DNA from: CAYTLW01 sp964438735
GTDB lineage: Bacteria > Myxococcota_A > UBA9042
NCBI GenBank assembly: GCA_964438735.1
Contig: CAYTLW010000059.1
Coordinates: 1-44,764 of the forward strand
Direction of reading: 5' to 3'
DNA length: 44,764 bases
The notes under the pieces were generated by a model. The model saw only the letters and a list, made by a program, of their open reading frames with translations. It ran no database searches and was not told the origin of the DNA. Shown piece after piece: positions 19,038 to 26,957 of this stretch (position 1 is its first letter; every line of letters begins with the position of its first letter). The position numbers and the translations under genes were made by a program.

Positions 19038-19273
19038 CTGCGCCCGCGCTCGATGGCCGCGTCGATGTCTTCGAGTGTTCGCGTGGGGCCCTGGTCGCGG
19101 GCACGCAGCCCGTCAAATATCGCCAGGGCCTCGTCCACGTCCCGGGCGAGGGCGACCAGGCGCACGACCGGTACGCCGCGCCGGGCGATCACGACCTCTT
19201 CGCCCATTTCGGCCCGCGCAACCAGGCTCGATAGCTTCGCCTTGGCCTCGTGAATGTTGACGGCGGGGCCCAT
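19034..19273 (-). CDS. Phd/YefM-type antitoxin
   Basis: This 79-residue protein begins MGPAVNIHEAKAKLSSLVAR, the Phd/YefM N-terminal DNA-binding pattern, and continues EEVVIARRGVPVVRLV. Its acidic C-terminal half (DVDEALAIFDGLRAR, LEDIDAAIERG) would wrap the PIN toxin. The start at 19273 is preceded by GGGAGG, and a well-formed promoter lies ~46 bases upstream of the start codon. A longer upstream frame exists but crosses the promoter and a noisy region, so it is rejected. The antitoxin-first order and 4-base overlap are standard for such pairs. Confidence 0.9.
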   Translation of the reverse strand: MGPAVNIHEAKAKLSSLVARAEMGEEVVIARRGVPVVRLVALARDVDEALAIFDGLRARDQGPTRTLEDIDAAIERGRR

Positions 19274-19318
19274 GGTTGCCTCCCGGCGGCGAATTGTCGG
19301 GTTCGCGCGCCCACGACG

Positions 19319-19347
19319 AGTGTATGCAGTGGGACTATGTTGGTCAA
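19319..19347 (-). promoter_or_regulatory. Promoter of the Phd/VapC operon
   Basis: On the minus strand TTGACC (19347-19342) and TACACT (19324-19319) are 17 bases apart and ~46 bases from the antitoxin start. The plus-strand direct repeat TTGGTC at 19341-19346 and 19350-19355 overlaps the -35 box and could be an autoregulatory operator. Confidence 0.55.
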
Positions 19348-19355
19348 GTTGGTCT

Positions 19356-19689
19356 ATGTGCAGCGGGCGCCACTCTGGAGAGTCGGTTCGCAAGTCTGTT
19401 GACGGGACTCCATGTGGCAATGCTGACGAAACCTGTGAATGGTGTGGCGTTTCTCTCCAAGCGGCTGAAGCCGCTGGCTCTTTGTCAAGAAGTCCGCCCG
19501 GGCGGGGGTTTTTGGGCGGGGCGTGGTGGGGGGCGCCCACTAAGCGCCGGGGGGCGTGGNNNNNNNNNNCCCCGCCGCCGGCGGGGCGGTTCTTGGCGGG
19601 CCCGCCGCCGCCCGCGCCCCCCCCGCCCCCCCCCCCCCACTTCTCGTATGAGAGCCCGCAGTTTCAACTGCCGGGCGATCCCCGGGTTG
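19356..19689. other. Gene-free stretch with stem-loop and assembly gap (Ns 19560-19569)
   Basis: No gene was seen. AGCGGCT-GA-AGCCGCT (19460-19475) is a perfect stem. CCGCCC directly followed by GGGCGG (19494-19505) and a T-run could act as a terminator on the plus strand. From about 19500 to 19640 the sequence becomes G/C homopolymer runs around ten Ns, which I read as assembly noise. Confidence 0.55.
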
Positions 19690-19758
19690 TCCCACTCAAC
19701 GGTGCCTTCTGTTCGGCCGGTCAATGTCATGTTTGGCCGGTCGGTGTCGATGGGCATC
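19690..19758. repeat. Repeat B core copy 2: amidohydrolase 3'-end derivative
   Basis: This copy shares with 11964-12051 the joined order 'last codons of the amidohydrolase' plus 'segment like 22962-23011', with the same deletion junction. It is more divergent in its first half. Read on the minus strand it encodes IDTDRPNMTLTG, nearly identical to IDTDRPNMTPTR in the intact enzyme. Confidence 0.7.
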
Positions 19759-20110
19759 CTATCCCCGTCTTAGACGGCCGCTTGAGTCTAATTGGTTGTT
19801 TTTAGGAAACTTCAAGACAATTTCCTGGACATGTTCAGGAATTCAAGAACAACATCATTATAATCAAGCAATTGGCCTCCTTCGCGTCCGTTTGTACCAG
19901 GGAATGACCCTGCCGCTCGCACCCGCGCCGCGAGCTGGGAAGCGACAGCCCCGGGCCGACTGGTCGGCTCTACCAGGCAGGTGCAAAAGAGTTGAACTCG
20001 AGCCCGGCGAATCCCACCGGGCAACCGGGAGAAGAAGAGCAGGTTGACCATACGCACGCCGATAAGCACATTCAGATGTACGTTCAGGCGCACGTTCAGG
20101 AGGCCGTAAG
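19759..20110. other. AT-richer intergenic stretch upstream of the orphan antitoxin
   Basis: No gene was recognised. Bases ~19760-19880 are markedly AT-rich for this window. They include a near-perfect 16-base palindrome CCTGGACATGTTCAGG (19824-19839), a possible regulator site. Just upstream of the antitoxin start, ACGTTCAGG occurs twice (about 20073 and 20091). Confidence 0.4.
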
Positions 20111-20395
20111 ATGCCAAGACCCGCCATCGACCTCGAAGCCGATATCAAGCCTGTCACCGATTTCAGGGCGGACGCCGCGGCGATGCTCCAGCAGGTGAGG
20201 GAGTCGGGAAGGCCTGTCGTCCTCACCCAGCGGGGACGGTCTGCGGCCGTCGTGCTCGACATCTCGAGCTACCAGGCGCTCGTCGATGAACTCGACGAGC
20301 TGCGCGACATCACGCGTGGCCTCGCAGACGCCGACGCTGGACGCGTGGTGGACCACGAGGACGCGCGCAGGATGCAGCTCAAAGACCTCTCGTGA
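20111..20395 (+). CDS. Phd/YefM-type antitoxin (orphan)
   Basis: This 94-residue protein has the Phd/YefM layout: DLEADIKPVTDFRADAAAML, then RPVVLTQRGRSAAVVLDISSYQALV, then an acidic helical tail. Such antitoxins bind operator DNA and neutralise a RelE/ParE-family RNase or gyrase toxin. AGGAGG stands just before the ATG. No intact toxin follows. Instead, a GTG overlapping the stop opens a short frame that begins like ParE/RelE and runs into repeat C at 20418. The antitoxin itself looks whole, so it may still act as a free regulator or anti-toxin. Confidence 0.85.
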   Translation: MPRPAIDLEADIKPVTDFRADAAAMLQQVRESGRPVVLTQRGRSAAVVLDISSYQALVDELDELRDITRGLADADAGRVVDHEDARRMQLKDLS

Positions 20396-20493
20396 CCTGG
20401 CGAATCGTCTCGACCCGAACCCGGTGTCCGACACCGCCACACGCCTACCGATTCACCCCGGTCCCACTCAACGGCGCCGCCTCTTTCTCATAA
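20392..20493 (+). pseudogene. Truncated start of a ParE/RelE-type toxin gene
   Basis: A GTG at 20392 overlaps the antitoxin stop in the GTGA fashion usual for toxin-antitoxin pairs. It encodes MTWRIVSTRT, much like the first strand of ParE/RelE toxins. From 20418 the frame enters repeat C and reads unrelated sequence to a stop at 20491-20493. The homology call rests on about nine residues and the context, so it is tentative. Confidence 0.4.
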
Positions 20494-20623
20494 CGATCGT
20501 ACGCCTCGGACAACAACGTCACAGCGGCCAGGATCCGCTCCACGTCCAGCGTGACCCACCGATCCCCATCGCGGATCACCTCGCCACCCGCCACGACCAG
20601 GGCCGCCTCGCTGCCATCGCTGG
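20418..20623. repeat. Direct repeat C, copy 1 (206 bp, identical to 22733-22938)
   Basis: All 206 bases match 22733-22938 exactly at an offset of 2,315. Its left end begins AACCC followed by the palindrome GGTGTC-C-GACACC. The rest is the 3' end of the amidohydrolase gene on the minus strand. The two copies bracket the alpha/beta hydrolase lipoprotein gene. Confidence 0.95.
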
Positions 20624-20627
20624 TCAT
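20445..20627 (-). pseudogene. 3' fragment of the amidohydrolase gene
   Basis: The last ~59 codons of the intact amidohydrolase at 22760-24250 are repeated here, to the same stop codon. Upstream of codon SDGSEAALV the match ends and an incidental ATG gives a 60-codon frame. It lacks the catalytic barrel and cannot be an enzyme. Confidence 0.85.
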
Positions 20628-20913
20628 CTCGGCCGATAATTGAGGAAAAGCGTTGCCCCCCGGGCATTTATGCTACTCAACAAGCATCTACATCATCTGC
20701 CGCGGGACGTGACCGTCAGGCTGCGGACCACCGTCCCCCGGCCCGATCGGAAGGGAGTCACAGCATGTGCAACATGCCTATCACTGCAGCCAGCGCACCG
20801 GCGAGTGCTACAAGAAGTAGATTGCGTTTCGCGTTCTTGAGGTGTCACCCTGCCTGAGAATCGCAGGGCGCGCGGCGAGGTTGTGCCGCCAGCGCAGATT
20901 GGTGGAGGAACGA

Positions 20914-22728
20914 ATGCGCTCGGAGAGGGGGCCGTCGCCTCGCGCCTGGTTGTCCACTATCGTCGTAGCATCGACTCTGTCGGCATGCGCTCCCCCGGCG
21001 AAGGTGCCGCCCGAACCCCCCGTTGACGCGGGCGAGCCCGTCGATGTGGCGCCTGAGACGGACGATGCTGCGCTCGACAATGGTGCTTCTGATGCGGGAG
21101 CGGACGCGGGGCCGGTGGAGGCACGGTTTCAGTCCGTTCCGTGCCAGGGTACTTTCGCCTCCGCAGGCTTCGAGTGCGCCTATGCGGCCACGCCCTTCGA
21201 CTGGCAGCAGCCGCACGGGCAGCAGATCAGCGTCCACGTGGCCAGACTGAAGGCATCCAAGTCGTCCCGTGGCCAGTTCTGGCTGCTCGCCGGCGGCCCG
21301 GGCCAGCCTGCGAGTGACCTGATCACGCTCGCTACAGGCCTGGCCAAGGTCGTGCCCGAATTCGACATCTACCTGCCTGATCACCGGGGGGTCGGCTACT
21401 CGAGCCGCCTGAGTTGCCCTGACCAGGAAGCTGCGAACAGCTTGGAAGGCGAGTGGATCGGTGATGCCGAGTTCGACGATTGCCGTCAGCACCTTCAGGC
21501 CGGTTGGGGAGGCAATCTGGCGCACTTCAATGTGTCGGCGGCCGCCCGCGATGTGGGTCTCCTGGTCGCGTCTCGGCGGGACCAAGGCGATGAGGTCTTT
21601 GTCCTGGGGGTTTCCTACGGGACCTACCAGGCGTTGCGCTACCTCTCCCTCGCGTCGACACCACCGACCGGCCTGATACTGGGGTCCGCCGTCGTGCCCG
21701 GCCAGTGGTATCTCGATCTCTCCTCCGCCAAGGCACAACCCGTGGTCGGCCCCTTTCTCGGCGGTTGTGTCAAGCACAACGAGCAATGCGCCAAGCATCT
21801 GGGCGCAACACCATTGAAGCGGCTGCAGACCCTCTACACGAAGATCGAGCAAGGACATTGCTCCGCCGTGACCGCGGAGCACTACCCCACGGACAAACTC
21901 AGGCTGCTCCTGGGGAATCTCGCGAGCAGGACGGGATGGGGGGAAATGGCCGCCGCGGTCATCCATCGTCTCGACCGATGTGCAAATGGCGACATCGCGG
22001 CGCTGAAGCACCTCCACAAGGCCATGTCGCAGACTTCCGCTTTGCCGTCCGGCAAGAGCCTCGAGGAGCGCCGTTCGCGAGCCCTGTCCATGTACATCTT
22101 CCTGTCGGAACTCTGGAGCTCCTCTTCGCACACGCCTGCCCAGGTGGCGCAAGAGGCGAAGACGCACCTGATGGCGCTGTCGACCAGCTTCGTGTCGCCA
22201 GTATTCGACACCTGGCCCCGGTACCCGATGCCCGCTGCGGCGCACACTCCCCCACCGCTGAATGTGCCCACGCTGGTGGTCAGCGGTCAGGTCGATCTGC
22301 GTACGCCATCCTACATGGCCGAGACGCTGCTCTCCTCGGCCAGGCAGGCGCCCACGCATCACATCGCGTTCGAAGCGATCGGCCACTCTGCGTTGAGTCA
22401 GAGCGCTGTGCCGACCTGGGATCCTGACAAGAAGAAGCTTGTCATCGACGGGCCCACTTGCGGGATGCAGGCCGTAGCAGCCTTTGTCGATGCTCCAGCG
22501 AAGAAGCCTTCGCTACCCTGCATGGACCTCGTGTGGCCGGACCTCTACTACTTCCCCAAGGATTGGATCGCCAAAGTCCTGGGCACCCCTTCACTCTGGG
22601 ACAATGCCGGCAAGACAGACCGCATCGGCCCAACCGGTCAGGGCGCTTCCCTGCCGCTTGAGGCCCGGCGGGCGCTGGCGGGTTTGGGTCGTATGTTGGG
22701 GCTGCATCGGATGGGCACGCCACCGTAG
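20914..22728 (+). CDS. TAP-like alpha/beta hydrolase lipoprotein (putative secreted peptidase/esterase)
   Basis: This is a 604-residue exported protein. The ATG at 20914 is chosen for its GGAGG site and because it yields a lipoprotein signal ending TLSAC. An acidic Pro/Ala/Asp linker follows. The hydrolase fold shows GQFWLLAGGPGQPAS (oxyanion region), DHRGVGYSSRLSCPD and the nucleophile elbow GVSYGTYQ. A C-terminal TAP-like cap has PTLVVSGQVDLRTP, with the probable catalytic Asp, and AIGHSALSQS, with the probable His. Relatives include tripeptidyl aminopeptidases that act outside the cytoplasm; the substrate is unknown. The gene sits exactly between the two copies of repeat C. The 286 bases before it, after repeat C, hold no other gene I can support. 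Confidence 0.85.
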   Translation: MRSERGPSPRAWLSTIVVASTLSACAPPAKVPPEPPVDAGEPVDVAPETDDAALDNGASDAGADAGPVEARFQSVPCQGTFASAGFECAYAATPFDWQQPHGQQISVHVARLKASKSSRGQFWLLAGGPGQPASDLITLATGLAKVVPEFDIYLPDHRGVGYSSRLSCPDQEAANSLEGEWIGDAEFDDCRQHLQAGWGGNLAHFNVSAAARDVGLLVASRRDQGDEVFVLGVSYGTYQALRYLSLASTPPTGLILGSAVVPGQWYLDLSSAKAQPVVGPFLGGCVKHNEQCAKHLGATPLKRLQTLYTKIEQGHCSAVTAEHYPTDKLRLLLGNLASRTGWGEMAAAVIHRLDRCANGDIAALKHLHKAMSQTSALPSGKSLEERRSRALSMYIFLSELWSSSSHTPAQVAQEAKTHLMALSTSFVSPVFDTWPRYPMPAAAHTPPPLNVPTLVVSGQVDLRTPSYMAETLLSSARQAPTHHIAFEAIGHSALSQSAVPTWDPDKKKLVIDGPTCGMQAVAAFVDAPAKKPSLPCMDLVWPDLYYFPKDWIAKVLGTPSLWDNAGKTDRIGPTGQGASLPLEARRALAGLGRMLGLHRMGTPP

Positions 22729-22732
22729 TCCC

Positions 22733-22938
22733 AACCCGGTGTCCGACACCGCCACACGCCTACCGATTCACCCCGGTCCCACTCAACGGCGCCGCCTCTT
22801 TCTCATAACGATCGTACGCCTCGGACAACAACGTCACAGCGGCCAGGATCCGCTCCACGTCCAGCGTGACCCACCGATCCCCATCGCGGATCACCTCGCC
22901 ACCCGCCACGACCAGGGCCGCCTCGCTGCCATCGCTGG
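22733..22938. repeat. Direct repeat C, copy 2 (206 bp, identical to 20418-20623)
   Basis: This is the copy within the intact amidohydrolase gene: 27 bases beyond its stop plus its last ~59 codons. It begins four bases after the stop of the hydrolase lipoprotein gene, at the GGTGTCCGACACC palindrome. Confidence 0.95.
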
Positions 22939-24250
22939 CCCAGATGAGGTTCTCGACCACGTTGGTCAGCCGGGTCGGCGTCATGTTCGGCCGATCGGTG
23001 TCGATGAGCACCATGTCGGCGGCCTTGCCCACGGCCAGGCTGCCGGCGTTGGCGCGGATGATGGCGGCCGGCTCGGTGGTGATCATCTCGAGCACCTGCT
23101 GGGCCGGCAGCAGCTCGGCGTCGCTGTGGCGGGCCTTCTGGTACTGCGAGGCCAGGCGGGCGGCGGCGAGGATGTTCTGGTTGTCCGCCGAGCCCGAGCC
23201 GTCGGTGCTGATGGCCACCGGGATGCCGCGTCGCACCATCTCGACCACGGGCGGCATGCCCGAACCCAGGATGGTGTTGGCCAGCGGGTTGTGCACGATG
23301 CGCGTGCCCGTGGCCTGCAGGATGTCCAGGTCGTCCTCGGTGGTGTGCACCTGGTGGGCCAGCACGGTCTGCTCGTCGAGCACGTCGATGGACTGGCCGT
23401 ACTGCACCGGCGTCATGCCGAAGGTCTCGCGGAACCAGGCGGTGGTGCCCTTCTCCTCGGAGCTGTGGCAGTGCAGCAGGGTGCCGTGGGCGCGGGCCCA
23501 GCCCTTGAGCGCCTTGAGGATCTCGGGCCCGTTGGAGAAGAACTGGTCCGGGCCCGGGATGATGGTGATGCGCTCCTTGTGGCCGTGACGCTCGTGGTAG
23601 GCGTCCAGCCGGGCGACCGCCTGCTCGGGGGTGTCCAACAACTCGGCGTAGTAGTTCCGATCCTGGCTGCCCACGGCGACGATCATGCGGGTGCCGGCCG
23701 TCTCGGCGGCGGCGACGAGGTTGTCGGCGAAGTACTTCGAGAAGTTGCAGTGGTGCACCATGGAGCTGGTGATGCCGTAGTAGACGTCGTCGACCCGCGC
23801 CTTGAGATAGGCCACGTCCTGAGGCGGCCGGCCGATCATCTCGGTGAGCTCGTCGCCCTTCTCGGCCATGAACTTGGTGAAGGGGTTGACGATCCCGTCC
23901 AGCCAGGCGGTCAGCGGCACGTCCTTGACCAGGCCGATGATGGGCGGCTCGTGGTCGTGGCCGTGGGCCTTGATGAAGCCGGGCAGCAGGGCGCCGGGGC
24001 GTTGGACCAGGGCGGCCACGTCGCTGACGCCCACCGCGCCGCTGCCGACGACCTCCAGGGTCGGGCCATGTTCGGCCACCAGGCGCGCGCCGACGTCGGG
24101 ATCGTAGGCGCCCACTTCTTCGATGTTGTCGCCCTGCCAGAGCACGTAGCCGTCCTCGATGCGGCGGTCGCGGCCGATGTTGTCGTCGATGGGCAGCAGG
24201 AAGCGGGCGCGTAGAAAACGATGTGGCAGCAGTCCATGTTGGGCTATCAT
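22760..24250 (-). CDS. Amidohydrolase / chlorohydrolase-family deaminase
   Basis: This 496-residue cytoplasmic metal hydrolase is of the TrzA/AtzA/guanine-deaminase type, which removes amino or halogen groups from purine-like or triazine rings. Metal-site motifs are visible: PGFIKAHGHDH (H96/H98), LHCHSSEEKG, VLAHQVHTTEDD and ISTDGSGSADNQN, plus HNPLANTILGSG and the C-terminal GKAADMVLIDTDRPN strand. It lies downstream of a molybdenum hydroxylase operon on the same strand, which suggests purine or related heterocycle breakdown. Stem-loops and an assembly gap separate it from that operon. The start at 24250 gives a clean N-terminus. Its 3' end is duplicated elsewhere in the window (repeats B and C). 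Confidence 0.85.
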   Translation of the reverse strand: MIAQHGLLPHRFLRARFLLPIDDNIGRDRRIEDGYVLWQGDNIEEVGAYDPDVGARLVAEHGPTLEVVGSGAVGVSDVAALVQRPGALLPGFIKAHGHDHEPPIIGLVKDVPLTAWLDGIVNPFTKFMAEKGDELTEMIGRPPQDVAYLKARVDDVYYGITSSMVHHCNFSKYFADNLVAAAETAGTRMIVAVGSQDRNYYAELLDTPEQAVARLDAYHERHGHKERITIIPGPDQFFSNGPEILKALKGWARAHGTLLHCHSSEEKGTTAWFRETFGMTPVQYGQSIDVLDEQTVLAHQVHTTEDDLDILQATGTRIVHNPLANTILGSGMPPVVEMVRRGIPVAISTDGSGSADNQNILAAARLASQYQKARHSDAELLPAQQVLEMITTEPAAIIRANAGSLAVGKAADMVLIDTDRPNMTPTRLTNVVENLIWASDGSEAALVVAGGEVIRDGDRWVTLDVERILAAVTLLSEAYDRYEKEAAPLSGTGVNR

Positions 24251-24293
24251 GGCGCAGTCTCCTGTTTGCAGAGGACGTTCCAGCACTGCGTCG

Positions 24294-24372
24294 CGGCCCC
24301 CCCGGGGGTGGGGCGCGCCGGCCCCGGGGGGGCCGGGCGGGGGGGGGGGGTTGGGGAAAGCCNNNNNNNNNN
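24294..24372. other. Assembly gap (Ns 24363-24372) with G-run flank
   Basis: C and G homopolymer runs lead into ten Ns just upstream of the amidohydrolase start. The leader of that gene may be incomplete here, and the distance to the molybdenum hydroxylase operon is unknown. Confidence 0.85.
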
Positions 24373-24396
24373 GAGCGGACGGCGGTTCGCTCGCGC

Positions 24397-24475
24397 GGCG
24401 AGCTTGCTCGCCGGACTTGGGGGTGAGTTCGGAAAACGACGTTTTTCCGAATGAGGGGGGCTCGTTGAGCCCCCC
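24397..24475 (-). terminator. Three tandem stem-loops after the molybdenum hydroxylase operon
   Basis: Three perfect stems lie in 79 bases: GGCGAGC/GCTCGCC (24397-24412), TTCGGAAAA/TTTTCCGAA (24428-24451) and GGGGGGCTC/GAGCCCCCC (24455-24475). They begin 67 bases past the large-subunit stop and probably end transcription of the operon. A role as a small repeat or regulatory leader of the amidohydrolase is also possible. Confidence 0.5.
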
Positions 24476-24542
24476 TTGACGGCTGAACGATGGGTCGGGG
24501 GCATGGCCGGTCTCCGCAGGTGGTGGTTCGAGGGGTGCCGGG

Positions 24543-26912
24543 TCAGGTGGCGGATTCACGCTCCTGCCAGGCGCGCCAGATGCGCTCGGGGGTGATGGGG
24601 ATGTCGCGGAAGCGCAGCCCGGTGGCGGCGTAGATGGCGTTGGACAGCAGGGGCGCGGGCCCGTCGATGGGGATCTCCGAGACCGACTTGGCGCCGTAGG
24701 GGCCGCTGGGCTCGTAGGTCGGCACGATGATCGACTCGAACTCCGGCATGTCCAGCGAGCTGAAGATCTTGTAGTCGCCAAAACTGGTGTTCTGCATCCG
24801 CCCGTTGTCGTCGAAGAGGAACTCCTCGGTCAGCGCCCAGCCCAGCCCCTGGGCGGCGCCGCCTTCGGTCTGGCCCTCGCAGGCGATGGGGTGGATGGCC
24901 ACGCCGCAGTCCACCGCGGCGACGTACTTCAGCACCTTGACCCCGCCGGTCTCGGTGTCGACCTCGATCTCGCAGAAGTGGGCCGAGAACGGCGGCGGGC
25001 ACTCGTAGGACATGTGCGAGGCGTGGTCCATGATCTGGTGCTGGTGGGCGTCGTACAGGGTCGAGCGGCAGATGTCGGCGTAGCTGAGGGTGCGCCCGTC
25101 GGGGTGGTGCACGGTCTTGTCGGCCGCGGTCAGCCCGTCGACGTCGCACTCCCACATCTGTGCCGCTGCGGCCAGGATCTGCTGCAGGGTCTTCTCGGCC
25201 GCCTTCTTGACCGACATGCCCGAGATGTAGGTGGTGCTCGAGGCGTAGGCGCCGGTGTCGAAGGGCGTCAGGTCCGTATCCGAGGAGTAGATGACGATGT
25301 CCTCGAGCTTCACCTTGAGCGCCTCGGCGGCGATCTGGGACAGGATGGTATCCGAGCCGGTGCCGATGTCGGTGGCGCCGACCAGCAGGTTGAACGAGCC
25401 GTCGTCGTTGAACTTGAGGAAGGCCGAGGCCATGTCGATGCCGGGGATGCCCGAGCCGTGCATCAGGGCCACCATGGCCATGCCGCGCTTGATGGGGCCG
25501 CTGTTATCGTAGCTGTGGCGGCGCTCCCAGCCGATGGCTTCGGCGGCCTTGTCGATGCACTCTGACAGACCGCAGGAGCGGACCGTCTGGGGGAAGCCCT
25601 CGCGGCCTTCGCCCAGGGCCACGGCGAGGGGGTTCTCGTCGCCGGGGCGGAGCATGTTCTTGCGGCGGAACTCCACCTGGTCCATGCCCAGGGCCTCGGC
25701 CATCTCGTCCATGAGGATCTCGACGGCGAAGAAGCCCTGCGGGCCGCCGTAACCGCGGAAAGCACCGCCGATGGGCAGGTTCGTATAGGCCACGTCGGCG
25801 AGGAAGCGGTAGTTCTCGGCCCGGTACAGGGGCAGGGCCTTGCCGCCGGTGCAGGAGGTGACCGTCAGCGCGTGCGCGCCGTAGGCGCCGGTGTTGGCGA
25901 CCACGCGCATGTCGGTGGCCACGATGGTGCCATCCTTGTTGGCACCCATGCGCATGTAGAGCACCTGCGGATGGCGGGTGCGGGCGCTGACCAGCTCTTC
26001 GGCGCGGGTGTAGCAGAAGCGGGCAGGGCGGCCGGTGCGCAGGCTGACCAGGGCGGGCACGTCCTCGACCAGGATCTCCTGCTTGACGCCAAAACCGCCG
26101 CCGATGCGCGGCTTGGTGACGCGGATCTGCGAGACGGGATGGTCGAGCACCTGGGCCAGGATGCGGCGGCTGTGGAAGGGCACCTGGGTGGCCACGCGCA
26201 CGTTCAGCCGGTTGTCCTCGTCCATCCAGGTCAGGGCGACGTGGGGCTCGATGGGCGCCTGCTGGGCGTAGCCCACCTCGTAGCGGCGCTCCAGCACCAC
26301 GTCGGCGCTCTTCAACCCGGCCTCGATGTCGCCCACCTCGGCGTGCAGCTCGCAGGCCAGGTTGCGGCTGGCGTCGGCGATGCCGGTGGACTCGGGTTCG
26401 GCGTGGATCTGCGGCGCGCCCTCCTTCAGCGCGTCCTCCTGGTGGAAGACGGCCGGCAACACCTCGTACTCGACCTGGATCCGCTCCAACGCCCTGGCGG
26501 CCTCGATCTCGGTCTCGGCGGCCACGGCGCAGACGCGATCGCCCACATGTCGCACGGTGCGCGGGAACATGTAGGTGTCGTAGGGCGACGGCTCGGGGAA
26601 GCCCTGGCCGGCGGTGGTGTGCGGAATGCGTGGCGTATTGAAGGCGTGCAGCACGCAGACCACGCCGTTCATGCTCTCGGCTTCGGTGCAGTCTACAGAC
26701 AGCACCCGCGCGTGGGCATGCGGGCTCCACAACATCTTGACGTGCAGGGTGCCGGGCAACTTGACGTCGTCGGTGAAGGTGCCCTTGCCCAGGGCCAGCT
26801 TCGCCGCGTCGACGCGCTCGGGGCTGCGGTTGATCACCTGGAAGCGATCGTACTCGTCCATCGAGTCGGCGCCTGTATCCCAGGTGGGGTTGTTGTCTTG
26901 ATTGCTCGACAT
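24543..26912 (-). CDS. Molybdenum hydroxylase large (molybdopterin) subunit, xanthine-dehydrogenase family
   Basis: This 789-residue catalytic subunit belongs to the xanthine dehydrogenase/aldehyde oxidase family, which hydroxylates aromatic N-heterocycles such as purines using water. Motifs include the N-terminal VDAAKLALGKGTFTDDVKLP, VTKPRIGGGFGVKQEI, GGAFRGYGGPQGFFAVE, GATDIGTGSDTILSQIA and, near the C-terminus, GAKSVSEIPIDGPAP. The last contains the conserved glutamate that acts as base in this family. The canonical QMGQG-type loop is altered to DIGTGSDT, as in several non-xanthine members, so the substrate is uncertain. It is the last gene of an operon that also holds the 2Fe-2S and FAD subunits. 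Confidence 0.92.
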   Translation of the reverse strand: MSSNQDNNPTWDTGADSMDEYDRFQVINRSPERVDAAKLALGKGTFTDDVKLPGTLHVKMLWSPHAHARVLSVDCTEAESMNGVVCVLHAFNTPRIPHTTAGQGFPEPSPYDTYMFPRTVRHVGDRVCAVAAETEIEAARALERIQVEYEVLPAVFHQEDALKEGAPQIHAEPESTGIADASRNLACELHAEVGDIEAGLKSADVVLERRYEVGYAQQAPIEPHVALTWMDEDNRLNVRVATQVPFHSRRILAQVLDHPVSQIRVTKPRIGGGFGVKQEILVEDVPALVSLRTGRPARFCYTRAEELVSARTRHPQVLYMRMGANKDGTIVATDMRVVANTGAYGAHALTVTSCTGGKALPLYRAENYRFLADVAYTNLPIGGAFRGYGGPQGFFAVEILMDEMAEALGMDQVEFRRKNMLRPGDENPLAVALGEGREGFPQTVRSCGLSECIDKAAEAIGWERRHSYDNSGPIKRGMAMVALMHGSGIPGIDMASAFLKFNDDGSFNLLVGATDIGTGSDTILSQIAAEALKVKLEDIVIYSSDTDLTPFDTGAYASSTTYISGMSVKKAAEKTLQQILAAAAQMWECDVDGLTAADKTVHHPDGRTLSYADICRSTLYDAHQHQIMDHASHMSYECPPPFSAHFCEIEVDTETGGVKVLKYVAAVDCGVAIHPIACEGQTEGGAAQGLGWALTEEFLFDDNGRMQNTSFGDYKIFSSLDMPEFESIIVPTYEPSGPYGAKSVSEIPIDGPAPLLSNAIYAATGLRFRDIPITPERIWRAWQERESAT

Positions 26913-26957
26913 GGGGTTTCCCGTCTGTTGCTCGTTTGTCGCTGCGAAGTCCCTGGT

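Noticed and set aside
19034..19540. 168-codon version of the antitoxin
   Set aside because: The extra N-terminus spans the promoter and a noisy region; the Met at 19273 has a GGGAGG site and starts the Phd/YefM domain.
19824..19839. Palindrome CCTGGACATGTTCAGG as a LexA box
   Set aside because: The spacing between CTG and CAG is 8, not the 10 of known LexA sites, and it is ~270 bases from the nearest start; kept only as an unassigned palindrome.
20640..20840. 66-codon frame before the hydrolase lipoprotein
   Set aside because: No ribosome-binding site, no recognisable motif and poor codon use; not supported as a gene.
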